Assembly: GCA_021793155.1 (NCBI GenBank)
Contig: JAJYTF010000004.1
Span: forward strand, 62,001 to 126,000
Length of the DNA: 64,000 bases
DNA from: Pseudomonadota bacterium
Lineage (GTDB): Bacteria; Pseudomonadota; Alphaproteobacteria; Rhodospirillales; Magnetospirillaceae
Reading direction: 5' to 3'
Shown: positions 27,742 through 36,243 of the stretch, in pieces
How the letters are laid out: every line of letters begins with the position of its first letter
Numbering within the stretch: the first letter of the stretch is position 1
Program-made: the position numbers and the translations under genes
The notes under the pieces: generated by a model
Databases searched by the model: none
The model's input: only the letters and a program-made list of their open reading frames with translations
Told to the model about the DNA's origin: nothing

Positions 27742-28968
27742 ATGACGCTCATGCCTCACACAAGCCGGTATCCCTCCGTCAGGCCGGGACCAGTCGCAGC
27801 AATTGTCTGTGCCGCGGCGATGATCTCTCTGGCCGTCGCCATGGGTGTCGGGCGTTTCGCCTTTACCCCGCTATTTCCGCTGATGGTCCGCGACGGCCTG
27901 CTCGACAGTGAAACCGGCGCTCTGCTCGCGGCATGCAATTACCTGGGCTACCTGCTGGGGGCTTTGAGCACGGCTCGAACGAGGGCGAAACCAGGAACGT
28001 TGCTCGCCTTCGGATTGGTCGGCACTGTGGTCGTCACAGCGTCCGTCGGCTGGACGTCGTCGGTCTCGACCTGGGCCATCCTTCGGTTCGTGGCAGGCGT
28101 GGCAAGCGCCTGGACGCTGGTTGCGACGACCGCTTGGGGGCTGAGCTGGCTGGCATCTCTCGGTCGCCCGCAATTGGCCGGCATCATATTCGCCGGAGTG
28201 GGGCTGGGTATCGCTGCAGCGGGCGTGTTCTGTCTCGTGGCCGCAAGACCCGGTGTATCATCGCTGGGAATGTGGATCGAATTGGCCGGCCTGGCAGGAG
28301 TGGTGGCGCTGCTCCCGCTGGCGGCAAGCCAGGCCTTGCCCTTGACGGTCCCGGGCGTTGGCGCGCCGCGCGCGCAGGCTTCCCCGCATCTTCCGTCCTC
28401 CGCTACAGGCGGCCTGATTGTCTGCTACACCCTGTTCGGGTTTGGGTACATCCTGCCGGCCACCTATCTGCCGGCACTGGCTCGGCAACTCGTGGATGAC
28501 CCCCGGGTTTTCGGCTGGGCCTGGCCCCTGTTCGGGATGGCCGCAGCCCTGTCAACCGTCGCTGTCTCCTGGGGATTGAAACGCGCCGATCGCTTGGCCG
28601 TGTGGGCTATCGCGCACGCGGTCATGGCCATCGGCGTCCTGCTACCCTGTTTCAGGCCCTCCTTCGCCGGCGTTTCCGTTGCCGCGCTGCTGGTGGGCGG
28701 AACCTTCATGGTGGTCACCATGGTTGGCATGCAGGAAGCGCGCTCGCGGGCGGAAGGGAACACGACCGAGGTCCTGGGGCGAATGACTGCGGGGTTCGCC
28801 TTCGGACAGCTCATGGGCCCGGTGGCCTCCGCCGCCATCGGCCGCTTCACCACCAATTACTCCACCGCATTGAATTACGCCCTGACGATTTCCGCGACCG
28901 GCCTGTTCTTGAGCGCCTTCTATTTGTGGCGCAAACGGATCAGCCTTCGGCCACCTTTTTCCCGGTGA
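27742..28968 (+). CDS. MFS transporter, YbfB/YjiJ family
   Basis: 408 residues with about twelve membrane helices. The first helix region LAVAMGVGRFAFTPLFPLM is the hallmark of the YbfB/YjiJ (DUF1228) group of major facilitator transporters, whose substrates are largely unknown. A likely cytoplasmic loop follows helix 6 (residues about 195-225, rich in Pro and Ala). Its 3' end overlaps the convergent DUF1641 gene by 29 bp. A 186-bp gap upstream shows no gene. ATG 27751 is an alternative start. Confidence 0.88.
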   Translation: MTLMPHTSRYPSVRPGPVAAIVCAAAMISLAVAMGVGRFAFTPLFPLMVRDGLLDSETGALLAACNYLGYLLGALSTARTRAKPGTLLAFGLVGTVVVTASVGWTSSVSTWAILRFVAGVASAWTLVATTAWGLSWLASLGRPQLAGIIFAGVGLGIAAAGVFCLVAARPGVSSLGMWIELAGLAGVVALLPLAASQALPLTVPGVGAPRAQASPHLPSSATGGLIVCYTLFGFGYILPATYLPALARQLVDDPRVFGWAWPLFGMAAALSTVAVSWGLKRADRLAVWAIAHAVMAIGVLLPCFRPSFAGVSVAALLVGGTFMVVTMVGMQEARSRAEGNTTEVLGRMTAGFAFGQLMGPVASAAIGRFTTNYSTALNYALTISATGLFLSAFYLWRKRISLRPPFSR

Positions 28969-29425
28969 AGGCCGAAACCGGCCGTTCCGCCTCCTCACCC
29001 AACCGTTCGGCGAAGATCTTGAGGCCGGTAATCAACGGCTTCAGGGCGTGCCATAGCTCCTCGTCGTGGAGCATCCTGTAGGCGCCGCTGATGCCGGGGG
29101 CCTCGCCGTCCTCCTCTTCGCCGGTGTTGGCACAGAGTCCGTCGACGGCATCCCTGAGGGCGAAGACCAGCTTGTAGAAGCGCGGCGGAGTGATGCGCGA
29201 CAAAGCCATCAGCAGGATGGACAGGTTCTCGATAGCGTCGACGGTACCGGGCTTGCTCAGTGCCTTGACCAGCACCATGGCCAGCGGGACATTGGCCGCC
29301 ACCACGTCGTTGGCCAGACGCAGAACCCCATGCTGGTGAAGCGTCTGGAGCAGTCGCTCCAGTTCCTCGTGGGCATTCGGGCCGATTTTCGTCGGCTTGA
29401 CGTCGAAATTGATGCGCGGCGCCAT
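28940..29425 (-). CDS. DUF1641 protein, likely formate dehydrogenase partner subunit
   Basis: 161 residues. DUF1641-family protein; members are encoded beside FdhF-like formate dehydrogenases (Bacillus YjgD/YrhD, also called ForE) and in Bacillus act as the partner that links the enzyme to the membrane quinone pool. The segment LANDVVAANVPLAMVLVKALSKPGTV and the following amphipathic helix LLMALSRI are the conserved core. No true membrane span is seen. The ATG overlaps the formate dehydrogenase stop codon (ATGA), which fixes the start and implies coupled translation. Confidence 0.85.
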   Translation of the reverse strand: MAPRINFDVKPTKIGPNAHEELERLLQTLHQHGVLRLANDVVAANVPLAMVLVKALSKPGTVDAIENLSILLMALSRITPPRFYKLVFALRDAVDGLCANTGEEEDGEAPGISGAYRMLHDEELWHALKPLITGLKIFAERLGEEAERPVSAFTGKKVAEG

Positions 29426-32400
29426 CAAAACCTCTCGGGATGCGGGGCGCGAGCAGGCGGCGCGACGTAGTCCGGCTGTGTCCATTTGGCGTCTACCGGC
29501 ACATGGGCGATCTCTGTCCGGTGGCCATAGCGGAAATTCTCGCGCGGTAGGGGATGGCCAATGCCGGGCCGGGGAATCAGCTCCATCCTGACCGCTGTTT
29601 CCTTGTAGGCCGGTGTGTTGACATCCGGGTCGTGGTGCTCGCCGGTCAATTCATTGATCCCGGGCTTGCCCTGGTGGATCGGGATGAACAGGCTATGTCC
29701 TTTGACCCGCTCGGTAATCACCACCGGCACCTCGATATGGCCGCGCCGAGAGGCCAGCCGCACCCAGCAGCCTTCGGAAATTCCCCGCTCGGCGGCCAGT
29801 TCTGGACTGATCTCGACGAACCAATTGGGGGCGATGCGCCAGATGCCGGTGGTTCGCCCCGTCTGGTTGGTCGACTGGAACTGCTCAAGCATGCGGCCGT
29901 TGTCGAGCAGCAGATCGTACTCGGTGTCGGGTTCTTCGTCAGGAGCGTGCCAGGCCAGGGGATAAAGGACCGCTTTGCCGTCGGGCGTATGAAAGCCGTC
30001 GGTATAAAGCAGGGGGGTATCGGTGCCGTCAGGCGCAACCGGCCAGAGGAGCGACTTCCAGCCTTCCAGACGCTCATAGGAGACACCCCTGAAGATCTCG
30101 GCGATACCGGCCACTTCGCTCATGATCTCCGACGGATGCGCATAGCCCCAGTCGTGGCCCATCCGCGCCGCCAGGTCGGTCAGGATCCGCCAGTCCGGGC
30201 GGCTGCCTCCCAAAGGCGGCATCACCTCATAGAAGCGCTGGATCCGGCGCTCGGTGTTGACGAAAGTGCCCTCCTTTTCCACGCTCGGGCAGCCCGGCAG
30301 GACGACATCGGCGTATTCGGCCGTGCGACTGAGGAAGATGTCCTGCACCACCATGAATTCGAGCTTGGTGAACCCCTCGTTCACGTTCGTGGTGTCGGCG
30401 TCGGAAAAAACCGTTTCCTCGCCGATGACGTACATCGCCTTGACCTGTCCGGTCTTGGCGTGCTCGACCATAAGGAAATTGTCCGAGCCGATCTCGTCGG
30501 ACAGCTGTTCCGGGGCCACCCCCCAGGCCTTGGCCCACTTGGTGCGGATGGCCCGCTCGGTGACCTTCTCGTAGCCGGGGTACATGTTCTTGAGGCAACC
30601 GAAATCACTGGCCCCCTGCACATTGTTGTGGCCTCGCATGGGATAGCCGCCGGTCCCCGGCCGTCCGTAATTGCCGGTGACCAGCAGCAGGTTGGACAGC
30701 GCCGTACTGGTGTCCGAGCCGTGGCTATGCTGGGTGATACCCATCGCCCACAGCAGGCAGACCGATTTCGCCCTGCCGATCATCTCGGCGGTGTCGATCA
30801 GCTGTTGGCGGGGGATCTCCGTCACCTGTTCGGCGAAATCCAGGGTAAAGGGCTCCAGCGAGCGCCGGTATTCATCCACCTGATTGACGTGCTTGGCGAG
30901 GAAGTCGGTATCCGCGTAACCGTGATCGAACATGTAGCGCGACAGGGCCGAAGCCCACACCAGGTCGGTGCCACCCTTCGGCCGCAGATGGATATCGGCA
31001 CGCTCGGCCATTTCGTGTCGGCGGGGATCTGCGACGATCAATTTCTGGCCGTGATGCTTGCGGCTGGCCTTGATCTTCGAGGCGATGACCGGGTGGTTCT
31101 CCGACAGGTTGCTGCCGACGATGATGATCAGTTCGGCCTTCTGCAGGTCTTCCACCGATCCCGAATCGCCGCCATGCCCAACGGTACGGAACAGGCCCAT
31201 GGTCGCCGGGTTCTGGCAGTAGCGCGATGAATTGTCGACGCTGTTGGTGCCGAAGATCAGACGGGCGATTTTCTGCGTCAGATAGGCTTCCTCGTTGCTG
31301 GCCTTGCTCGAGCCGATGAAGCCGATGCTCCGGCCACCGAAGCTGTCGCGGATCTCCAGCAGGCGGCGGGCCACCAGATCGAGCGCCTCGTCCCAGCTGG
31401 CCTCGTGGAACTTTCCGTCGCGGCGGATCAGAGGAGTGGTCAGGCGTTTGGGGCTGTTGACGAAATCCCAGGAAAACTTGCCTTTGATGCAGGTCGAGAT
31501 GCCGTTGACCGGTCCCTCGACCATCGGCTGTACTTTCAGGATCTGGCGGTCGCGCGTCCACATCTCGAACGAGCAGCCGACCCCGCAATAAGTGCAGACC
31601 GTCTTGGTGCGTTTGATTTCGGGCTGGCGCAATTTCGTATCCATCACCGACAGCCCGGTGACGGGCATGGCGCCGGTGGTGTTCTCCAACGCCTTGACCA
31701 GGTCGATCAGCGGGCGCTTGAGCGGCTCCGGCATGGCGGTGAACGGCCCCGCATTCGGCTGCATCGTCCTTTCCAACAGCGCGTTGCACGGACATACGGT
31801 GACGCAATGCCCACAGCTGACGCAGCTCGATCCCGCTATTTTCTCGCCGCCGTCCCACAGGACGCGCGGGTGCCGCATGGTGAAGTCGATGCTCAGGGTC
31901 TCGTTGACCTCGACGTTCTGGCAGGCCTCGACGCAACGGCCGCACAGAATGCACTGGGCCGGGTCGTAGGTATAGAAGGGGTTGGACTCGTCCTTGGGAT
32001 AGGGTTTGCGCTGGAACGCGTAGCGCTGGACGGGAATTTGCATGTCCGCCATCGTGTTGTGCAGCGTACAATCGCCGGTATTGTGTTCGCACACTGTGCA
32101 ATAGAGCTCGTGCTTGGCGAGCAGCCGGTCCATGCCTTCGTGCCGCGCCTTCACTGCCTCCTCGGCGGCGCTGCTGATGATCTGGCCCTCGGCGGTGCGC
32201 AGGGTGCAGCCGCGCACCAGCCTGCCATCCATCTTCACCCAACAAACGTCGCAGGTCTCGATCGGCCCCAGCGCCGGGTGGTAGCAAACATGCGGCAGCT
32301 CGACACCATGAGCAGTCAGGAAGTCGATCAGCGGAGCGCCCGCTGCGCCGGTAAGTGACTGCCCGTTGAATATGATGGCGCAGGTCGGCCTCGCATCCAT
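29425..32400 (-). CDS. formate dehydrogenase alpha subunit with fused Fe-S module
   Basis: 991 residues. Order: [2Fe-2S] domain (Cys39, 50, 53, 65), His-Cys3 [4Fe-4S] site (His97, Cys101, 104, 111), two ferredoxin clusters (Cys150, 153, 156, 160; Cys193, 196, 199, 203), then the bis-MGD catalytic part with its own [4Fe-4S] site (Cys269, 272, 276, 304). Cys395 in SSRYCQNPAT is the expected molybdenum ligand, replacing selenocysteine; the usual next His is Gln396. This fits the Bacillus YjgC/YrhE (ForC) group, which pairs with DUF1641 rather than an NAD-binding subunit. The start MDARPTCAIIFNG is where homology begins. No fdhD is nearby. Confidence 0.9.
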   Translation of the reverse strand: MDARPTCAIIFNGQSLTGAAGAPLIDFLTAHGVELPHVCYHPALGPIETCDVCWVKMDGRLVRGCTLRTAEGQIISSAAEEAVKARHEGMDRLLAKHELYCTVCEHNTGDCTLHNTMADMQIPVQRYAFQRKPYPKDESNPFYTYDPAQCILCGRCVEACQNVEVNETLSIDFTMRHPRVLWDGGEKIAGSSCVSCGHCVTVCPCNALLERTMQPNAGPFTAMPEPLKRPLIDLVKALENTTGAMPVTGLSVMDTKLRQPEIKRTKTVCTYCGVGCSFEMWTRDRQILKVQPMVEGPVNGISTCIKGKFSWDFVNSPKRLTTPLIRRDGKFHEASWDEALDLVARRLLEIRDSFGGRSIGFIGSSKASNEEAYLTQKIARLIFGTNSVDNSSRYCQNPATMGLFRTVGHGGDSGSVEDLQKAELIIIVGSNLSENHPVIASKIKASRKHHGQKLIVADPRRHEMAERADIHLRPKGGTDLVWASALSRYMFDHGYADTDFLAKHVNQVDEYRRSLEPFTLDFAEQVTEIPRQQLIDTAEMIGRAKSVCLLWAMGITQHSHGSDTSTALSNLLLVTGNYGRPGTGGYPMRGHNNVQGASDFGCLKNMYPGYEKVTERAIRTKWAKAWGVAPEQLSDEIGSDNFLMVEHAKTGQVKAMYVIGEETVFSDADTTNVNEGFTKLEFMVVQDIFLSRTAEYADVVLPGCPSVEKEGTFVNTERRIQRFYEVMPPLGGSRPDWRILTDLAARMGHDWGYAHPSEIMSEVAGIAEIFRGVSYERLEGWKSLLWPVAPDGTDTPLLYTDGFHTPDGKAVLYPLAWHAPDEEPDTEYDLLLDNGRMLEQFQSTNQTGRTTGIWRIAPNWFVEISPELAAERGISEGCWVRLASRRGHIEVPVVITERVKGHSLFIPIHQGKPGINELTGEHHDPDVNTPAYKETAVRMELIPRPGIGHPLPRENFRYGHRTEIAHVPVDAKWTQPDYVAPPARAPHPERF

Positions 32401-32586
32401 CTCGCAACCCCTTCGGTCTCCCCCCGGTAAACCCGTTGGTATCGGGTTGGTTCCGTGCGGCTTGCCCGAGGAACTCTCCAGACGCTTGATCGGGCGAACC
32501 GCCAAGGTCACGTCGAACAGCGCGCCATGCCGAAAAATGCAGCTGTAAGGTTGATACACAACGAAACACATTCGCTATTATGGTGA

Positions 32587-32592
32587 TATAAT
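32587..32592 (+). promoter_or_regulatory. candidate -10 element
   Basis: A perfect TATAAT lies in the AT-rich part of the 293-bp divergent gap (32401-32693) between the formate dehydrogenase gene and the unknown gene at 32694. No convincing -35 box is seen at 16-18 bases, so an activator may be needed. The leader would be about 95 bases. The rest of the gap holds no gene. Confidence 0.3.
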
Positions 32593-32693
32593 TTGTCTAT
32601 ATCCTTTGCACTGTGCTGATGGCCGCGTGGCCCAGCGGTCGCGTGTGTCCCGGGCTGCGCCGTCAGCCGGCCGGGTAACACGAGGAGAACCCG

Positions 32694-33680
32694 ATGAGAC
32701 AATACGACGCCTATCTCGCCACAGGTGTGGGTTCGCCGGTATGGGAAACCACCACGATGCCGGGGGCCGGCCCGCACTACAACGCGTATTTCACCGGGGG
32801 TGTCTGCGCCCCGCTACGGGAAGCCTTGGTTTCCACGGCCCAAGGCTATGAATTCACTGGTGCTGATGGCCAAGTCATGACAATGGAACTGGTGAACTGG
32901 TCGGGCGCTGCCAACCTGCCGCTGCCGACCAACGCAACCTTCAGCGTCGGGACCGCTTCGGTCACCGAGACCATCACCGGCCTGAACGCCACCCGAACCG
33001 TCGAATACTCGGCCGATGCAACCAATTCGGATATCTACCACGTGACCGAAAGCACGATGACGGTGACCGCGCCGACGACGACGACGGCCACCGGAAATGC
33101 TTCGGGCTATTCGTTCACCATTACCGACGGCGCGGTGACGGCTGTTCAGCAGGTGTTCGCCAACGCCCTGCACAGCTATTCCCACACCGTCCCGGCTTCG
33201 CCGACAGCCACCTTCTCAGTCGAAGGGACCGCCGTCACCGAGATCTCGATCCACGGAAATATGGTTGAAACGGTCCAGTTCGTGCAGCCGGGCGGCAGCA
33301 CCCTATACGCCGTCGCGTCCGATTCAAAGGCCTATATCCAGCCGGGAACGGCCACCACGCTGCTGTCGGTGGACGCCGCCGACCGGGCTCATTTCACCTT
33401 CGATTCCGCCGGCCATGTCACCCAGGTGCAAAGCGTCAGCCTGACCGGACAAACTGGCACGGTCGTGCCGAACAGCTATGTCACCTACGCCCAACTGGAA
33501 CCGGGCTTCGTCCAGGAAACCACTACAATCGGCACGCGCAGCAGCTACGAGGTGTTCCACGACGCCAATGGCGACGGCATCTACACCGAAGTGGCCCACG
33601 GGCTGGGCAGCACGGTCGATCTGGTGGGACTCAAGGCACAGCTGGCCCAGATTCCGGCAAGTCTCGACGCGCTCGTCTGA
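32694..33680 (+). CDS. unknown beta-rich protein, possibly secreted
   Basis: 328 residues; I do not recognise the family. The composition is striking: Thr, Ser, Ala, Val and Gly dominate, lysine is nearly absent, and there are no cysteines apart from one near residue 37. Segments such as ATFSVGTASVTETITG (about 82) and ATFSVEGTAVTEISIHG (about 169) look like internal repeats of a beta-sheet unit. The segment DANGDGIYTEVA near the C terminus resembles a calcium-binding loop. No signal peptide is present. The features suit an extracellular protein exported by type I secretion, but that is inference. ACGAGGAGAAC precedes the ATG. Confidence 0.75.
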   Translation: MRQYDAYLATGVGSPVWETTTMPGAGPHYNAYFTGGVCAPLREALVSTAQGYEFTGADGQVMTMELVNWSGAANLPLPTNATFSVGTASVTETITGLNATRTVEYSADATNSDIYHVTESTMTVTAPTTTTATGNASGYSFTITDGAVTAVQQVFANALHSYSHTVPASPTATFSVEGTAVTEISIHGNMVETVQFVQPGGSTLYAVASDSKAYIQPGTATTLLSVDAADRAHFTFDSAGHVTQVQSVSLTGQTGTVVPNSYVTYAQLEPGFVQETTTIGTRSSYEVFHDANGDGIYTEVAHGLGSTVDLVGLKAQLAQIPASLDALV

Positions 33681-33685
33681 AATCC

Positions 33686-33762
33686 ACCACGCAGAGCGCG
33701 GAGAATACGGAGCAAATCGGGTGAAGTATTGCTATCCTCCGTGCCTCCGTGTCCTCCGTGGT
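33686..33762. repeat. dispersed inverted repeat, family A copy 2
   Basis: ACCACGCAGAGCGCGGAG and the complementary right arm CTCCGTGTCCTCCGTGGT enclose a short AT-richer loop. It ends 8 bp before the pgpA start codon, so any ribosome binding site for pgpA lies in or against the repeat. Confidence 0.65.
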
Positions 33763-33770
33763 GAACGATC

Positions 33771-34253
33771 TTGACTCACTCGCCCCCATCCCTGCGCGAT
33801 CCAGCCGCCCTTCTGGCCACCTGGTTCGGCGCCGGGCTGCTGCCGAAGGCGCCGGGCACATGGGGATCCCTGGCCGCCCTGCCCTTCGCCTGGGCGCTGG
33901 TCCACGTCGGCGGCGAGACCGCCCTTGGCCTCGGCGTGCTCCTGGTCTTCCTGGCTGGCTGGTGGGCCGCTGGGCGCTTTGCCGCCGCCCGCGGCATCGA
34001 TGATCCGGGCAGCGTGGTGATCGACGAGGTCGCAGGACAATGGCTTGCGCTGCTCGCCGCGCGATCCGACCTGTTGAGCTACGCCATCGGCTTCCTGCTG
34101 TTCCGCGTCTTCGACATCGTCAAGCCGTGGCCGGTGAACTGGGCTGACCGCAATATCGGCGGCGGCCTGGGCATCATGCTCGACGATGTTCTGGCGGGCC
34201 TCTACGCGCTGGCATGCATGATGTTGCTGCAGTGGATGGGAGGTGTGCGATGA
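33771..34253 (+). CDS. pgpA: phosphatidylglycerophosphatase A
   Basis: 160 residues. Removes phosphate from phosphatidylglycerophosphate to give phosphatidylglycerol at the inner membrane. Conserved motifs are LLPKAPGTWGSLAALP, VVIDEVAGQW and FRVFDIVKPWPV; four hydrophobic segments are visible. The start is a TTG: an in-frame stop lies 9 bases upstream and no ATG precedes the first motif. The stop overlaps the ATG of the CinA-like gene (ATGA). Confidence 0.9.
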   Translation: MTHSPPSLRDPAALLATWFGAGLLPKAPGTWGSLAALPFAWALVHVGGETALGLGVLLVFLAGWWAAGRFAAARGIDDPGSVVIDEVAGQWLALLAARSDLLSYAIGFLLFRVFDIVKPWPVNWADRNIGGGLGIMLDDVLAGLYALACMMLLQWMGGVR

Positions 34254-34750
34254 CAGGGCTTCCCGCCGGCCTGTTGACCAAGGCGCGACAGGTCATGGAG
34301 GTGTGCAAGGCCAACGGGGCGACCCTGGCCCTGGCCGAATCCTGCACCGGTGGCCTGGTGGCCGCGGCGCTGACCTCGCTACCCGGCAGTTCGACCTTCG
34401 TCGAACGCGGCTTCGTCACCTATTCCAATGCCGCCAAGACCGACCTGCTGGGCGTCTCGGCCGACCTGATCGAGCGGATGGGAGCCGTCAGCGAAGAGGT
34501 GGCGCGGGCCATGGCCGAAGGTGCGCTGGCCCACTCGGCCGCCAATGCGAGCCTGGCCATCACCGGCATCGCCGGACCAACTGGCGCCTCGCCCGGCAAG
34601 CCGATCGGAACCGTGCACCTTGCCGCCGCCGCCAAGGATCGCCCGACCCAGCACCAGCATCACCTGTTCACCGGCGATCGCGATGCCGTGCGTGAGGCCT
34701 CGGCCGTCGCCGCGATGGAACTGCTGATGCGGGCGATCAATAGCGGCTGA
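34250..34750 (+). CDS. pncC: CinA C-terminal domain protein (nicotinamide-nucleotide amidase)
   Basis: 166 residues, a stand-alone CinA C-terminal domain. Such proteins deamidate NMN to nicotinic acid mononucleotide in pyridine nucleotide recycling. Landmarks are LALAESCTGGLVAAALTSLP with the catalytic Ser in ESCTGG, FVTYSNAAKTDLLGV, and ITGIAGPTGASPGKPIGTVH. The start overlaps the pgpA stop codon, and the pgpA-cinA order is frequent in alphaproteobacteria. The symbol follows the E. coli name; the activity is inferred. Confidence 0.88.
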   Translation: MTGLPAGLLTKARQVMEVCKANGATLALAESCTGGLVAAALTSLPGSSTFVERGFVTYSNAAKTDLLGVSADLIERMGAVSEEVARAMAEGALAHSAANASLAITGIAGPTGASPGKPIGTVHLAAAAKDRPTQHQHHLFTGDRDAVREASAVAAMELLMRAINSG

Positions 34751-34846
34751 GCACGATGCCGATGTTTTGCGTCATGCTTTAGCCATTGGAATGCCCCGCC
34801 CTGATGCCCACATCCGGGCAAATGACCCATATGGCGGGAGCAAGGC

Positions 34847-35392
34847 ATGCGGGTCGAGCTGAGACAGGCCAGACCGGACGATGCGCAGGCCATCGCCTGC
34901 ATCGAGGTAGAAACCTGGCACACCACCTATGCGGGGATGTTGGCCGACCGCGCCTTGCTGGCGATGTCGCCGCACCGGCAAGCCCACATGTGGAGCGCCG
35001 CGCTTCGGCTGTCGCCGGGCGACATTTGGGTGGCTGAAGACCAACAGGACGGCCTGCTGGGTTTCGGTTATTGCGGGCCGCAGCGGGATCGCAGCCTGCC
35101 GTTCGACGGCGAGATCTACATGCTCTATGTGCTGCCGGACGCTCAGGGCATGGGCATCGGCCGCGCGCTGTTGCAGCGCCTCTTCGCCCGCCTGGCGGAA
35201 TGCCGCCTTCGTTCAGCGCTGATTTGGGTTTTGAGGGTCAACCCTTCCCGCTTCTTCTATGAGCGGCTGGGAGGAAAATTGGCCTGCCAGCGCCAGATCC
35301 CGTTCGGGGGCGAAGCGGTCCCTGCCCTGGGCTATGGATGGGTCGATCTTGTGGCCGTACCCCTCCCGCCTAGAAAATCTTCCGCCCGTTGA
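34847..35392 (+). CDS. GNAT family N-acetyltransferase
   Basis: 181-residue GCN5-related acetyltransferase. The acetyl-CoA motif A reads MLYVLPDAQGMGIGRALLQRLFARL (about 90-115, quoted in two overlapping parts of one helix-loop), and the N terminus RQARPDDAQAIACIEVETWHTTYAGM is typical of the group of unspecific small GNATs. The substrate cannot be inferred. The last 23 bp overlap the convergent winged-helix gene. A 96-bp gap precedes it. Confidence 0.85.
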   Translation: MRVELRQARPDDAQAIACIEVETWHTTYAGMLADRALLAMSPHRQAHMWSAALRLSPGDIWVAEDQQDGLLGFGYCGPQRDRSLPFDGEIYMLYVLPDAQGMGIGRALLQRLFARLAECRLRSALIWVLRVNPSRFFYERLGGKLACQRQIPFGGEAVPALGYGWVDLVAVPLPPRKSSAR

Positions 35393-36047
35393 TGTGCGTG
35401 ACAAAACCGTCCTGATCCACGGTGTAACGGACAGCTTCATCGGCATGCTTGGATGCCGGGTGTTGCGAACCGCGTTGTGTCTTTTCCGCCGCGGCAGGTG
35501 TCGGGGCTATCTCGGGCACGACCGGCCGGGGCGCCGGCGCCTCGGCTGGTGGCGGGCTTTCCCGCAGCAGGGGCGGGCTTTCCCGCGGCGGGGGCGGGCT
35601 TTCCAGCTTTGGCGGCGGACTGGTGGGACGTTGGCGCCGGCTCACCCGCACCACATCCACGCCGCGCATCCGGTCGGTGTGGCGAGCCGTTGGTTTTACC
35701 CTCAGATCGATACTTCGTGCCGGCGGCTCGCTCAGGCGGGGTGTGCCGGTTCGTACCGCGGAAGCCGGAGCCGCCGACCGCTGCTCGGCCGCCGGCACCT
35801 CGCTTTTCGCGCCGCTGCGGAATTCGGTGTCGCACCACTTCCGGCCGGCCTCGGTGAGGGACAAGCTATGAGGGCTCCCGTTCACCTCGTCGACCGAAAT
35901 CAGCCGGGCCGCCTTGAGCGACCGGATGACACGCAACAGGGCGACCTGGTCGGCTCCCAACTTGGACTGAAGGGCCTCTACCGTCGACGTTCCGGTCTCC
36001 ACGTTCAGGACACCCAAGACCGAACGTCCTGTAACGACCAATGTCAT
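35370..36047 (-). CDS. winged-helix-like protein with proline-rich linker
   Basis: 225 residues, not a family I recognise. Residues about 1-75 look like a winged helix (VEALQSKLGADQVALLRVIRSLKAARLI, with a wing before LSLTEAGRKW). A basic, proline-rich linker (about 90-195) contains repeated ESPPP units (ESPPPPRESPPLLRESPPP). A short conserved-looking tail closes the protein (RYTVDQDGFVTHINGRKIF). A DNA-binding regulator with a flexible arm is the simplest reading; a partner-binding role for the tail is a guess. It overlaps the GNAT gene end by 23 bp. Confidence 0.65.
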   Translation of the reverse strand: MTLVVTGRSVLGVLNVETGTSTVEALQSKLGADQVALLRVIRSLKAARLISVDEVNGSPHSLSLTEAGRKWCDTEFRSGAKSEVPAAEQRSAAPASAVRTGTPRLSEPPARSIDLRVKPTARHTDRMRGVDVVRVSRRQRPTSPPPKLESPPPPRESPPLLRESPPPAEAPAPRPVVPEIAPTPAAAEKTQRGSQHPASKHADEAVRYTVDQDGFVTHINGRKIF

Positions 36048-36243
36048 TCAATAATTTCCCGTATGGTGACGCCGACCTGTCTTCAGGCCGACCACGGATT
36101 TCTTGCCTATTCCTTGAAAATTCGCCTGGCGACGAACATACAAAGGTTCACGCTTGAAGGAATTCAGAATTGGACGGCGTTCTCGAAAAATGCAAGCCCC
36201 CAATTGAGACGATCTACCGATTTCGGCATTTTTTATCCTGCGC

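Noticed and set aside
30872-32569. 565-codon open frame on the minus strand within the formate dehydrogenase gene
   Set aside because: Overlaps the true reading frame on the same strand; composition is Arg/Gly/Pro-rich and non-protein-like.
32600-32690. tRNA or riboswitch before the unknown gene at 32694
   Set aside because: The GC-rich stretch can fold, but no T-loop, anticodon arm or known riboswitch core can be found.
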